NCBI GenBank assembly: GCA_019454045.1
Contig: SKCR01036754.1
Location: 248,001 to 312,000 of the forward strand
Direction of reading: 5' to 3'
Source: Zanthoxylum bungeanum
Taxonomy: Eukaryota; Streptophyta; Magnoliopsida; Sapindales; Rutaceae
DNA length: 64,000 bases
In this document: positions 33,201 to 45,140 of the stretch, piece after piece
Position numbering within the stretch: the stretch's first letter is position 1
Layout of the letters: every line of letters starts with the position of its first letter
Notes under the pieces: model-generated
What the model was told of the DNA's origin: nothing
The model's input: only the letters and a program-made list of their open reading frames with translations
Databases searched by the model: none
Program-made: the position numbers and the translations under genes

Positions 33201-34238
33201 TACGATATATGTGCATGTATTTAAGTAACGACACTTGACAGCACTTGACTATGGGACACAAGTTAGCGTCAAGCAACATAACCAGACTTACAGTAGCAAT
33301 GAAAGTAAAGGTATGAAGAAAGCATAAACTATAACTAGAACCGGATAGCCAACATCCCCGTTTAAAAGCATTTGAACAGTTAAGTTCTCAGAGAAGTTAT
33401 CAGGATCAACCTCCGTAGTACAACCCATTGGGTAAATAAGATAGTGAGTAAGAGATACATAAAGAACCTGACGCTGCACTACAAGGTCCTAAGTTCTACA
33501 GAGAATGAGAGGCAAGAAAATTTATAGGGTGGAACCGGTAATCAGCCTAGTATATATATATGTGTGTGTGTGTGTGTGTGCACGCGTGCCTTCCCAAGCC
33601 ACAGCCGAGATAAAGGAACCCGGTTAGAGAGAGCACAAATATCTATAGAGATAAAAGATCCTTTAACAAAGGTGGAAAACCGAGCCCAATAGTTATGCAA
33701 AATGAGTTAAGAGATTGTTGAATTCTCAGCAAGAAGACTCTTAAAAAATATTTTCTTATAGAATAAATATAAGGAGTCTAGACAGTCAAGAAATAAAAGG
33801 TGTGGGTATGTAAAAGAGTAAGAGGGGTATAACAAAAGATTGGAAAAAGAGGCTATTTTGATATACCATAAGATCTATAATATGTCGTAGTGTAAGATAA
33901 TCAGGGGGAATTTTATAAAATCAGGACAATGAGTTCCTTCTCGATCAAGAAGTTAAGAAACATAAAGGTATGAAACAGAAGTTAGGAGAATAGAAAGTTT
34001 AAGGTGCATTTATTAGAAAAATGATGAAGGATCAATTTATCAAAGATTTCAGTCACCAAGTTATAATGAACCAGGTTAACGTGAGTTGGTTTATAGTAGG
34101 TAAGAATCCCAACCGATAGAAATAAAGATGGTTACAGGTGTAAAACCAGTTAAAGTTGATGGATTAAAAAGAATCTTAGACTCTGTAATCTATCGTTTGA
34201 TCCCAAGATTAAAGAGGATTTGAGGATGAATCCTATTT
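30251..34238 (+). mobile_element. T3 internal region, heavily decayed
   Basis: A purine-rich stretch of about 4 kb with no readable protein domain. (AG)n near 30490-30520 and (TG)n near 33551-33570. Positions 32922-33122 look like LTR sequence again: TGTAACGACCGACC, then a CCAAACCAC/GTGGTTTGG inverted repeat at 33071-33122 like that in T2 (9958-10009). Just before the polypurine tract the sequence can be read as a chromovirus pol end of the FEDES..RRGE type. Short ORFs here show no family match. Confidence 0.5.
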
Positions 34239-34253
34239 AAGGAGGGGAGAATT
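34239..34253 (+). other. Polypurine tract of T3
   Basis: AAGGAGGGGAGA followed by ATT, directly before the TGTAACGACC LTR start. Confidence 0.8.
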
Positions 34254-34666
34254 TGTAACGACCGGGAGTTCTGACTATTGATACACCGTGAGACGCATGT
34301 CATGTAATATAAACTTTGTTTGGAAACATAAAACCTTCTGAGATGACTATCGGTGAATTCTTCGAGAATCTGACAATAGGTGTTACGATGTTCCCAGAAG
34401 AATCATTGATGGTAGAAGCATGTTTGGCTTTGTCATTGGTTAAGCTAAATTAGAATTAGGGCTTGGTAACCTAAATTTTGGTTATGATGACCATGAAGTT
34501 AAAAAGGTTAAATTAGTTCGAGGAGCAGTGATATTAGTGTGTTTCTACATGGAAGTTCATGGTTTTGGTAAGTAAAGTTGGAATATAAAAGATTGCAAGT
34601 ATAATTGAGCATAAGGACTAGAGAGTGTTGGCCTTGCGTCGTGACGCAAATCACCGCGCGTCGCGA
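34254..34666 (+). mobile_element. T3 LTR, 3' copy, truncated
   Basis: Starts TGTAACGACCGGG. It repeats 28693-28974 at 34404-34666, with a short deletion near 34629, and stops at TCGCGA where G2 internal sequence begins. Confidence 0.85.
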
Positions 34667-34810
34667 TTTTATAAATTGATTGATACTTTATTTTATGTGT
34701 GTATGGAAGAATGATAAAAATTACATGAGATTTCTTATAGAATAAATAAAAGATTTCTTGGTTTTCGCTTAAATTACTAGAGACTAGTAATAAGCTCGTT
34801 GGGGGGGGGG
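34667..34810 (+). mobile_element. 3' end of G2 internal region with polypurine tract
   Basis: Matches the corresponding end of G3 (46100-46208): an AATTRCTAG-RGA-CTAGYAAT hairpin (34773-34791), AAGCTCGTT, then a run of ten G (34801-34810) as polypurine tract. Confidence 0.75.
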
Positions 34811-35004
34811 TGATGAACACTTAAAAGTGTATATTTATTAAAAGAAAAATTAATCATTTTACACTTGTACTTTCATTAATCCTCTTAATTCATCACATTT
34901 GTGAAATAACAATTAAATTTATATTTGTATATTTTTATTGTGTATTTTTATTTATTGTGTAGGTAAAATACTACTTCGGAAGCTCAACAGAAATAATGGA
35001 TATG
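34811..35004 (+). mobile_element. G2 3' LTR, truncated
   Basis: TGATGAACACTTAAAAGTG onward, collinear with 27728-27925, then cut by the family R LTR at about 35005. Confidence 0.78.
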
Positions 35005-35542
35005 ATGATGAGCCTTGTATGGAGGCACTACCCTTTAAGTTTCGGAAATCGCGGGAAACGGACGTCGGAAGGGAAAACTCAATACCTTGATAGATTTCAT
35101 TTGTTTGTTTAGCCTCGGGTTCGCTCGATTAATCTCTGTTTTAACTGTTAGACTCGGCCCAAAGTCCATGCATCCCACACCACCCACCCCCAAGCCCCCA
35201 CACCACCAAGCCACACGCCCAAGCCCACCAAAAATCCATCCCACACGCCCACAAGCCTCCAAGACCAATCCAAAATAATTAAAACATTAAACACATGTTA
35301 AAATCCAAACAAATCACCTTCTTAATTTAAATAAATCTTCTTCCTAAATTAAATAAATCAAATCAAATCGCCTTCCTAAATTAAATAAATCAAATCAAAT
35401 CTCTTAAATCCTTTTCCTAAACTAAAACAAATCATCTTCCTAAATTGAATAGATCTTTTCCTTATAACACATTAATTGAAGATATCCCCCATGATTGCAT
35501 GGTTTCTTTCCTTCCCATGCAAGGAAAACCCTAGCCCACTCC

Positions 35543-35550
35543 TATAAAAA
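35543..35550 (+). promoter_or_regulatory. TATA box in the plus-strand R LTR
   Basis: TATAAAAA in CTCCTATAAAAAGAG. The counterpart in the minus copy is at 61610-61617. A long CAA/ACA-rich, G-poor leader follows. Confidence 0.6.
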
Positions 35551-35559
35551 GAGACATAA

Positions 35560-36110
35560 ACCAAACCTTAAGACCTCTGGCTAGCATCCTCACGGCAACC
35601 TACCCCTTAGAGAGAGACCACATTCACGCCCAACCACAAAAAAAGACAACCATCATTCACCAAGAACCAACCAGCGAACTGCACCCCCAACCAGCAGCCC
35701 TCATTCACGCTAAACAACAACCAAAAACACCCCCATAGACCACCGAAAAAACTGCAACCAGAACAACCCTAGACCACCAAAAAAACCACAACCAAAACAG
35801 TCCCAAATTCACGCAAACTGCAGCCCCTAAACACACCCAAACAACCGCAAAATCAGCCCCATGAAAATCCCCCACATTCACGCAAACACAGTCCCTATAA
35901 CACCCCCAAATTACCAAAAACTGCACTCTAAAACAGTCCCTAAATCACCAAAAACACTGCACCCTAAAAAACAGCAAAAACAGCAGCAAAAATAGAAAAA
36001 ACAGCAGAAAAAACAACAAAAACAGCAACCAAAAACAGCAGCAAAAACTACAGCCTAAAATAGAGAAAATAACAGCCCAAAACAGTGAGACGACGAAGGA
36101 AAACATTGAA
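35560..36110 (+). repeat. CAA/CAGC-rich, G-poor leader segment
   Basis: About 550 bases dominated by A and C on the plus strand, with repeats of AAAAACAGCA and CAACCA type. It sits just downstream of the TATA box, in the expected transcribed part of the LTR. The minus copy has the complementary composition at about 60780-61560. Confidence 0.75.
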
Positions 36111-36980
36111 CCAGCAAACCGGAAAAGTTACGGAGCATTAACCCTTCCGAAGGCCGTGTAAAGCACTTCCAAGAGGCGACTTAAAAGGTAAGACCTGAGG
36201 GCACCCTTTTATTTACTCTCGTTCATCTTTTTCAATTATTTATTAGTATTTCTTCGCATGCATATTGTTGGTTCATGTATGTTATTGTTGTTGGATGAAT
36301 AATTTCGTGCTATCTCTCGTGGTATATCGGATGGAAACCCAGACGTAAATTCCGTAGCCGAATCCGAATGGACGGTAGTGCGGTCTGAACTTAGGATACA
36401 ACTCCACGTACTACTTGAGAAACGCACATATTTCGTTTTATCTAATCTTGTGTTTATCCATGGTTCATTAGAAATAGCACGTTATCTTCATGTATGATTT
36501 AGTTATTTCTTTCGCGTTAGGAACTTAATTGTATCGCTTCAATGTTTATTTTATACAATTATTATTTATTCATATTTCCGTATTTATCAACTTAATGTGT
36601 TCATGAGATTGCGTGCTTGCTTTTATTTTATTTACTTCTATGCATGCAAACTTGGATGTAGGTTTTACTCATATGTATGCAAACTTAGATATAGGTTGTA
36701 TGTAAACTTAGAAATAGGTTATTCTTGCATGTGTATGTTGCGTAGACTTGGTTATATTATTGCGCGAATCCGTTCATTACAAGTGGCATAAGTAAGGGAC
36801 CATTCCGAACCCAACGGTTTGAGGTCTTCCCTTGCGAGGGGTGAGTGCGGCCTTAAATCATTTCCCAGTTCACACTGGGTGGCGACTCCATTATTCTCCG
36901 GTCTAGTCCCTTGCGGGCTACTCCGTACTCCCGACCGGGCCGCGAGCCTGGAACATCGTCGTCAATTTCTGTGTCCTACA

Positions 36981-37699
36981 GATATATGTTGTGATCTCGT
37001 ATCAGACCATCATTTACCATACAGAATAAGCATCTAATGCTTGAGTAATAAAATCTCATAAAACACTGTTCTAAATTATTTAGTTAACCGAATATTTTTC
37101 TTAATGTTTATCTCTTCGTTAATGACACTACTAGTCGTATTAAAATATGTAACAACTGTTTATAATGAACAAGTGACTATCCAATAGTCATGAGTTCTGA
37201 TATCAAATATCAAAACAATCATTGAACACTATTTTAAATAACTAGACTGGAGATCTAGTATCTAATACTTATAGTTGTCGTATTGTGAGAATTGATATTC
37301 TCTACACACAACAATACACAACTCATTCTTTAGCTTTATAATTTGCCTTCAACTATTCACAACAATTGTAAATAATTGATTAGCAAACCGTGTCAGACAC
37401 ATTACCTCTAAAGGTCACTAAATCCAAGAAACGTCATTATCAGATAAACAAATACCTAATGAGATTTTCTTAATGTCAGTCAAGAATCTCGAGACATGAA
37501 CTAATTCACTTCAATTCTTACTGCAAAAGAAACTATTCTCTCTACAGAATTATATCATAAAACAGATATCTATTTAGATTAACTAAGTCACTAACCATCT
37601 TGATTTTTCAAGAAAATCGGAACAACAGTTCCCGATGGTTTTGACTAATCTAACAATATCCAAGCCCACTCTTAATCTAGAACCTATTCTAGAAATCTG
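36981..37699. other. No gene; probable distal part of the minus-strand C1 internal region
   Basis: AT-rich DNA without coding features, between the R LTR end and the recognisable C1 leader. I see no gag domain on either strand, so the C1 copy is either truncated here or has a much longer leader than element A. Confidence 0.4.
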
Positions 37700-38605
37700 C
37701 AACCATAAGGAAAGGTAGAAAACGTATATATATACAAAATATACATGCAGTGGATTAAAAAATTTATTCTATATACACAATATAATAAAGGAAACATAAG
37801 CGGCAATTTTCATAATACTACACACTGCCTTAGTTATGGATTCTTAACCCAGCAGTGCCTACCACTACTTTACATAATACCGTAATCCCCAACGGAATAC
37901 TGGAATCTAATAATTAACCTAAATTCCATAGTGAGAATTGGACCCCATGAATATATTTCGACTCACAGCTTTGGCACGTTCTCCCCTACGTATATTCACA
38001 TGTAGACAATTCATTGTCAATCACACTCATTGTGACTCCTGATTTTGGTCCTGACCGTTTATCGTTGTGACAGCTTTGGCACATTCACAAGGAGGCGTAT
38101 CAAGGCTTCACTTGTCAGTGACAAACTCAAGCTACCGATGTAGTCCTGACAGCTTTGGCACGTTCAGGATTTCCACTTTCACTTGAATTTGTCCATTATC
38201 ATATAAGTTCTATCGACGCAAATGAACTACCATCAGCCATAACTGCATAGCTTTGGCACGATACAGCTACATCATCAGGAAATCATTTGCATTCGTACTG
38301 ACAAGGAGGACCAAGAAATAAGTATTCCTAATACTAGTTACTTTAATGCCTTATTTGAGCGGGGATATTCCTAAAGAGGGTTTTACTCTACATCAAATGC
38401 AGATTTTAATCTAGATCAATTTCTCAACAAATTAATTCTACCTGGGAAAACATAACTTAACTTAACCATTAAATCTCTGTTATGTTTTCCATTAGTTTAG
38501 AACCGAAAAATTAAGAAACATCTAAATTACATGCATGTGCAAATATCAAATTGGATTATATACCATATATCAAGCATGACAAATGTAATGAATGAAGGAT
38601 CATAC
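37700..38605 (-). ncRNA. C1 leader (minus strand) with four motif-bearing hairpins
   Basis: On the minus strand this follows the LTR and primer site, as in element A, and the distal part (37800-37930) is alignable with 14040-14170. The motif GTGCCAAAGCTGTCA or a variant occurs four times. Enclosing stems, given in plus coordinates: 38238-38271 (6 bp core with G-U pairs), 38144-38169 (6 bp), 38065-38090 (6 bp) and 37948-37998 (8 bp, larger loop). Arm sequences differ between copies while the loop motif is kept. Confidence 0.6.
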
Positions 38606-38621
38606 CTGCTCTGATATCATT
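38606..38621 (-). other. Primer binding site of the minus-strand C1 copy
   Basis: The minus strand reads ATGATATCAGAGCAGG just after the LTR end, matching initiator methionine tRNA over ATCAGAGC. This shows the neighbouring LTR is a 5' LTR, not a solo LTR. Confidence 0.72.
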
Positions 38622-38623
38622 TT

Positions 38624-41076
38624 TGTTGGGGTTTTCTCAAAAGGCGCGGCGGAAGGCGGTACGAGCGAAATCATAACTTTAAAACTTTTAAAGTTACCAA
38701 ATAAATTATTCCATATCCAATATGAATAATTCATTCATATTCCACCTAAACATATTTATTCGATATCAAATAACAAAATAATAATTTAGAAATACTACGA
38801 AACTTTTGCGAAAACGTTTTTCCGTAAAATAACATAAAACACATTTTTATCTGAACCGACCAACGAACACACATGGGGGCTGCCTAGGTCAGCCCCAATA
38901 GTTCTTGGGCAGTTCATAGGCTGCTCACTGTTTGGATAGCGGATACTCGGTAAGCCCGAAACTCACCTGGTAACACTGTTTTTCACCGTTTTCACATATT
39001 TTAACTCCGAAATAATTTCCGGCTAATGTTCCAATACCCAAAATACATCCAATATATTTATAAAACATACTTTTCATCACCAAAATCACAGAAATTCTAA
39101 ATCTGATTTGGTAACCAAAATTATCATTTTTCATACTTTAAATCCAATTTTCTCACCATTAATCATATTACTATTTACACCAACCAAAGTCACCACAAAT
39201 GAAGAACTCAAGAATAATTCTAGGAGTAATAAGAGTGGTCATAACACTCTAGAATGGCAACAAGTCATCAAATGATAAAATAGAACTAATATTACACTAA
39301 TATCATTCAATCTAACTTCACACATGCATCTAGCCTCCAAATCCATCCTCTAAATCAAAAAGCCCCAAAATATAAGAAAGGAAGAAACCCTAGAACTATT
39401 CTAGATGCTCAAGAAAAAGAAACAAGCTTTCTAAGTTTAAGATTATTGAAGATTATCTCAAAATCTCCTAATTTCCTTAAACTTTCTTCTTGATTTCTTC
39501 ACTTTCTTCCTTGTTTTTTCAAACAAAATTTGGGGGTTTTGTTCTTGGAGATATTCGGCCATGGCTTCTTATGAAAGAGAAAAAAAAAATTTCAACTTAA
39601 AAATTAGGCCAAAACCGACTTTGAGGGGCATTATGGTCATTAGTTCAATTTAATCTAATTAAATAATAAGCTTTAAGTTAACAAATCCAATTTGTGTACT
39701 TTAAGCTTAAAAGAATCATGCCACATGTAACCAATAATAATCAAACATATTGCATAACAATTATGTAATATTAATATAATTTAATTATCTAGATATTTAA
39801 CATTTAAACACCTAAATAATTAATTAATGCGAATATTATTATATATGTATTTTATTTATATTAAATAACAAATACATATATTAATGGCATGTGTCAAAGT
39901 CTCATTTGACAATTAATTAATATGTATCAAATCAAATCTTGTATCAAATACAAATACACATTAATTATTAATTGACCAAAATCCCCTAATGTATGTATTT
40001 TCGTTTAACCATTTAAATGATTCGAATTAATTCATTTAAACCGATGAAGTATTATGAATAATTTGTATTATTTATAACGCGTTGCCCAAGTGTTCAACGA
40101 GTACACTTCATATTGTGGGACTCTCTAAGTTTAGGTTTATCCGTCACAGAATCAAATTTCGTGTCCATAATTCACCCACTCGTAAATTATGACGACCACT
40201 GATAATCTCGCTAATAATCCATCTGTCACAGGCTATCAATATTATACCGGAGATATAGATAAGAATGTCAAATCCATAAGGTATAATATAGTCGACTTTC
40301 AAATTTATGATCTCTAAATAACACTCGGAACTGGCTTCCGAAGTATACCACAGTCATGGATTTACTAGATCGCAAACATGTTCAAGATACATATGTCATG
40401 TACACAGGACTGACAGATTCTATTTGATACTCACGCGATATCATGAGCATCGGTCCACACCCAATGAACAGGCGGAGGTCTGATCTAAATAGATCGGTGA
40501 CATGACTGCCATCAAAGTGTGGAAGATGTCTCATATATCCATAGTGGTATCTCAAGTCGAACGACCACTATGCTACTCAACTCGAGAAGATTCCTATTGA
40601 CGTTGGTGTACCATCTATTAGGAAATCTTCTGTGAGTCGTTCAGTGTTTATCAAATAAACATCTACACGTCTATACGAGTCTCCCAAGACTCATGGTTCA
40701 TTGGGATAAACCATCACATTAAGTCTCGATATATGACATGTATTGGTCTCAACGGATTTTATTAACCGACCCGTGTTAGTAAATATTGACCAAGAAATTT
40801 ATTTGATAATATACTTCTAGTAGTGACACTTCCCAATGTCAATTACAAACTACTTTGTAATTGCGCAATATAAAATATTTTATCAGGTCTTTGTCTAATA
40901 TATACATATCACTAAATCATATTTAGTTTCAATATAATTGTAATTAGATCGAATATGTAAATAAAAGCAAGAAGTACTACCATAAATAAGTAATATTGTG
41001 GAAAAAAGAATTATTCGTGTTTATGAATCAGACATAAATATGATCCGGATTGGCGCTCCGAGCACCAACCCTAACA
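38624..41076 (-). mobile_element. 5' LTR of a copia C1 copy (minus strand)
   Basis: 2453 bp. On the minus strand it starts TGTTAGGGTTGGTGCTCGG and ends CCCCAACA. It is similar to 237-2635 and 10981-13500. The right flank ACGGACGCATC belongs to the G3 5' LTR, so the element inserted into that LTR. The other end of the insertion is not recognisable. Confidence 0.88.
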
Positions 41077-42118
41077 ACGGACGCATCGAAAGCACGCAGG
41101 AAGAGCAAAAAATGCGCAAAATATTAACCAGAATTTATGTCGCGTGTCGCGACACCCACCTTCTGGAGTCACGATGCTCCTTCAACAGAATTGTTACATA
41201 GATAATTGCCGAGAGTTGGGTGCCGTGGTGCCCTGACAGGAGCCAGAAACTTAGTTTAGTCGTGTTTTACATGTACAAGGACTCCGGGACTTCCCTATAA
41301 ATATCCAAGCTCGTCCAAAACCCTAAAAAAGAGAAGAAATACATAACAAAGAGAGGAAAACACATAATTGATGGAGAATACAGAAGAAGTTTCAGGCCAG
41401 ACAGAATGCTTCTCCGTTCTTTCCAGGCTATGTTTCTTTCTTCTACGGAGAACTAATCTTCTAGGCAAAGCTATGGATGAACTCTTGTATTTAACTCTTA
41501 TATTCATGTTGTTGATTCTTAAACGATCTTTATTGTTTAATACAATTGATGTTTCGTTATTCTCTATTATCTTTTGATATATAATCCAATGATTGTGTTT
41601 TACTAATTTTCATATATGAATTGTCATGTTTTTTCTATGTGTGATTGGGGATCCCAGTTGTGACTGATATTGTTATTTTATGAGTTAATCTCCTGCTGCA
41701 GTATTACCTATGGGTATATTATCGATGTTAGATAAGTTATAATGATAACATAGTGTGTTGTTAACATAGAGAAAGTTATTCATCGATTACCTTAGAATAT
41801 AATATATTTTAAATTGAAATATCTTCCGATTGTTGGTTTGGGAAGTGAAACCTTCAATTGAGTAATAAAAGAAATCAACTAATGAATATATGGACTTGAT
41901 ACAAGAGGGATTCCTGACTCTTTGTTGCCTTTCTATATTGATAATTCTTTCGCATTTTTCATAATCTTTAATCTAAACTGCCAATTCAATTCTTTTTCTT
42001 TAATTAAGTTATTGCTAACGTTCATACTAAGTGATTCAGTTCCTTCGTAACTATCTCTCTGAGGAATCGACACTTTAACTATACTGCGATAACCGCAAGT
42101 ACTTTTTGGGTGTAATCA
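41077..42118 (+). mobile_element. G3 5' LTR, missing its first 105 bp or so
   Basis: Matches the 3' LTR from 46312 on, ending GTGTAATCA. TATAAATA box at 41296-41303. The missing start was separated by the C1 insertion. Confidence 0.87.
41296..41303 (+). promoter_or_regulatory. TATA box in the G3 5' LTR
   Basis: TATAAATA, conserved at 46534-46541 in the 3' LTR, followed by an A-rich leader. Confidence 0.6.
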
Positions 42119-42123
42119 AATTT

Positions 42124-42141
42124 TGGCGTCGTTGCCAGGGA
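42124..42141 (+). other. Primer binding site of G3
   Basis: TGGCGTCGTTGCCAGGGA, two changes from the TGGCGCCGTTGCCGGGGA type complementary to aspartate tRNA used by Athila and Tat gypsy elements. Confidence 0.85.
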
Positions 42142-42306
42142 GACGGTGTATAAAAGGAGCTTGTTTGTTTGGTCAACAGCAAATCAGTAACTTCATTCCA
42201 TCCTTGCTTTTTATTTATTTTATTTCAGTTTTAGCTTTAGTTTAAATTTTAATTTTTAGCTTTAATTTTTTTTTTATGTTTCTTGTTTTTATTTGTGTTT
42301 GAGTGC

Positions 42307-43425
42307 ATGCCTAGACTTAGGGATCGGTTTGGTAAATTTGTTAGAATTGAAGAGGAAGATTCTTATTCGGAAAGTCTGTTTGATAATCTTTTTACCACAT
42401 CATCTACATCTAGCACACCCAACATGAGTGATTACGAGAGGCCACCCATTAGGTCTCTTGAGGAGTACCTTCATCCCACTCGTACAGCTACACCGTCATA
42501 CATAATGTTTCCACTCAATGCACCACATATAGGCTTTAAACCTAGAATGATATAATATCTCCCAACCTTTCATGGTTTGGAGAATGAGAACCCTTATGTG
42601 CATATTAGGGAGTTTGAAGAGGTTGTAGCAACCTTTCATGACCGATTTGGGACTACAAACACAATTAGACTTAAGTTCTTCCATATTGCCCTTAAAGATA
42701 GAGTTAAAAGTTGGTTGTATTCTTTGAGACCTCGTTCAATAGGATCATAGGGTGAGATGACACAAGTATTTTTTAATAAATACTTCTCACACCATAAGAC
42801 TAATGCTTTGAAAAGACAGATCTCTACTTTCTCCCAGAAATACAGTGAAACCCTTTATCAAACTTGGGAGAAGTTTAAGGAGATGTTAGCTAGTTGTCCT
42901 CACCATGGGTATGAGAGTTGGCGCTTAGTGAGTTACTTTTATGACGGTCTAACCTCTAGGGAACGCCAATTCATTGAGATGATGTGCAATGGTGAGTTTA
43001 TACGAAAGGATCCTAACGAGACACTCGAGTACTTAAATGACCTAGCCAAAAAATCTCACACTTGGACTGGACCTAATGCTTTGGATAACACTAATATGAC
43101 ATGTTTCACCCATTCTGGCGGAGGCATACACCACTTTAGGGAAGAAGATAATCTTAGAGCATAAGTTGAGCTATTAACTAGAGATATAGGAGCTTTAAAA
43201 GACAAAGATAGCAAAATTATACACGTGGTAGCCCAGTTAGAACCGCAAGGGGTATGTTTTATGTGTAAGGGGATTTACCATCTGGCCCAAGAGTGTCCTT
43301 TATATGGTGAGATGAGGGAAATGTATAAGGAACAATGCAATACCGTAGAGGTGTACAAGAAACCTTATACACCGTATTCAGATACTTATAATCCTGGTTC
43401 GAGGAACCACCCAATTTTAGTTTGA
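42307..43425 (+). pseudogene. Athila-type gypsy gag, N-terminal and central part (G3)
   Basis: One frame carries MPRLRDRFGK, the capsid region (LPTFHGLENENPYVHIREFE, VFFNKYFSHHKTNALKRQI, LYQTWEKFKEMLASCPHHG, FYDGL, FIRKDPNETLEYLNDLA) and a CCHC knuckle CFMCKGIYHLAQEC at 43255-43296 (C-X2-C-X4-H-X4-C). These match the Retrotrans_gag domain of Athila-like gypsy elements. Stops interrupt it at 42553-42555, 42748-42750 and 43162-43164, and a one-base deletion near 43407 moves the frame into the next segment. Start taken at ATG 42307 because the earlier in-frame ATG (42283) lies in T-rich leader. Confidence 0.88.
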
Positions 43426-44051
43426 AACATGAGTCTCAACAACCCAGTCAAACACCACAACCTAGAGGTTACAGTGCTCCCCAGTATCACACACCTACCA
43501 TTCCTAAAAATTCTTTAGAAGATACTGTACAAGCATTTATAGAGGCCCAGAATAAAACTAATCAAAGTTTTGAGTCATTAATAGCTCAGGTGGTTGAAGA
43601 AAATAAGGAGATAAAGACTCAAGTCTCTAAATTGACTAACGTCTTAAGTATGCACGAATCAGGAAAATTTCCATCTCAGGCTCAACCAAATCCGCAAGGG
43701 CAACACATGGTACTTGTCGGCCATGAAGCATCTAATGTAAAAGGTGTTAATGTCATAACCACTCGGAGTGGTAAAGAGATAAACAAGCAGGACACTTCCA
43801 ACACTAAAGGTGACACCACATGTAGTAATACAGATATTCTTCATGAAGAACAAGTGGTGCAGAGCCTAGTTCGAGTACCTTTCCCTCAAGCTCTTAGACC
43901 TACCGCGAGAGCTACAGACCCTAATGGTGAGATCCTAGAACATTTAAAGCAAGTAAAGATTAACCTTCCTCCGTTACATGTGATCAAACAGGTTCCCACA
44001 TATGCGAAGGTTTTGAAGGATCTATGCACCATGAAAAAAAGTATCATGTGA
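43408..44051 (+). pseudogene. Gypsy gag C-terminal region (G3)
   Basis: Continues in a shifted frame: KHESQQPSQTPQPRGYSAPQ, a QAFIEAQNKTNQSFESLIAQ coiled-coil-like stretch with heptad character, and VITTRSGKEI, a conserved signature before protease. It ends at 44049-44051 after another frame change in an A-run near 44032-44041. Confidence 0.85.
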
Positions 44052-44605
44052 AGAAGACTGCATTCCTGACAGAGCAAGCAAGTGCAGTAATTGACCAGAG
44101 GCCCCCACCAAAATACAAAGATCTAGGATACCCCACTATTGCTTGCCACATTGGCACATACGAGTTCGGTCAGGCTTTATTAGATTTATGTGCTAGTGTT
44201 AATCTTATGCCATATTTTATCTATATGCAGCTAGGACTTGGAGAGATTAAACCTACATCTATGGTTTTACAGTTAGCCGACCGTTTTATCAAAACACCGC
44301 GGGGAGTAGTTGAGGATGTTTTATTACAAATCGATAAATTCTACTACCCTGTTGATTTTCTAATTTTAGATACACAATCTGTGGTTAAAACTGAGTCAAA
44401 AATTCCTCTCATCTTAGGTAGACTTTTTCTTGGTACAGCTAATGCCCTCATTAATTGCAAGAATGGTCTCATGAAATTATCATTTGGGAACATGACACTG
44501 GAGGTGAATATCTTTCATGTTGAGAAACAACCACAAGATGATGACGAGTGTCATCATACATACCTGATAGACACAGTCGTACCTGAAGTAGCCTCCATAT
44601 AACAT
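44024..44605 (+). pseudogene. Gypsy aspartic protease (G3)
   Basis: Frame 44024-44605 starts inside KKTAFLTEQASAVI and carries the retropepsin core: LLDLCASVNLMPYFIY, in which the catalytic Asp remains but the usual Gly (DLGAS) is Cys; LQLADRFIKTPRGVVEDVLL; FYYPVDFLILD; IPLILGRLFLGTANALINC; and KLSFGNMTLEVNIF. It would cut the Gag polyprotein. TAA ends it at 44603-44605. Unlike complete Athila elements, no RT follows. Confidence 0.85.
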
Positions 44606-45140
44606 GAATCTAACCCTCCCGAACTGGAACTGACCCCAAATAACCATAGAAAGAGGAAAAGAAGAGTTTGTGCTCACTTGAAGATGATCCCTGGAAAGTT
44701 AAAACGGAGGTCGAGCAAATTTTTCCATATGTGTAGCCTAAAATTTCGACCATCAGTAGACCATGGGGGATCCATGGATATATTGCGAAAACCAGTCAAA
44801 AATTTTGTTTCATGTCTTAATCATCAGTGGAAGCCACCATGACCACTTAGGAAATTGTGTCTGGCTGAAGACGTTAAACTTAGCACTAGCGGGGAGGCAA
44901 CCCTTGCATCTACATTTATTTTATTTTATTTATTTTTAATTTTATTTTCTTTACTTCAGTTTTATTTTATTGTGTGCTAATTATATGTTTATTATTTGCA
45001 TGGGTATTTATGTAGGTGTTAGCACAACCCACACAATCAAAGTCTTACCAGCGGAAGCCTGATCAACTCCATACACGGTAATGTTGTTCCTCACTCTTGT
45101 TTCTTTATGTTTATCTTACATTGAGGACAATTTTTGATTT
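44606..45140 (+). other. Deletion junction and start of the G3 3' untranslated region
   Basis: A basic KRKRRVC-type stretch is followed at about 44866 by GACGTTAAACTTAGC and GGGGAGGCAACCC, which in complete elements mark the end of pol. RT, RNase H and integrase are therefore deleted. From 44925 the sequence is T-rich, leading to TTGAGGACAATTTTTG and GGTTGGGGGTTG near 45121-45152, a polypurine-like tract. Confidence 0.7.

Larger units (their letters stand above)
35005..36980 (+). mobile_element. LTR, family R (plus strand, missing about 30 bp at its start)
   Basis: Collinear with the reverse complement of the solo LTR 58578-62256: the GATGATGAG/GGAGGCACTACC region, GGGAAACGGACGTCGG, the GGTATATCGGATGG section (36321), and a strongly conserved end from 36786 through GGTGGCGACTCC to GTCCTACA at 36980. 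The first 30 or so bases of the family consensus are replaced by G2 sequence. It is about 1.7 kb shorter than the minus copy because it lacks the tandem expansions there. No coding sequence. Confidence 0.82.

Noticed and set aside
36879..36890. GTGGCGACTCCA near the end of the R LTR read as an arginine tRNA primer site (Ogre/Tat type).
   Set aside because: The solo LTR at 58578-62256 carries the same motif internally, about 100 bp inside an end fixed by the CTTAC duplication, so it lies within the LTR.
38624..41076. Called a solo LTR at first.
   Set aside because: A primer site and a leader matching element A lie directly beyond its 3' end on the minus strand, so it is a 5' LTR.
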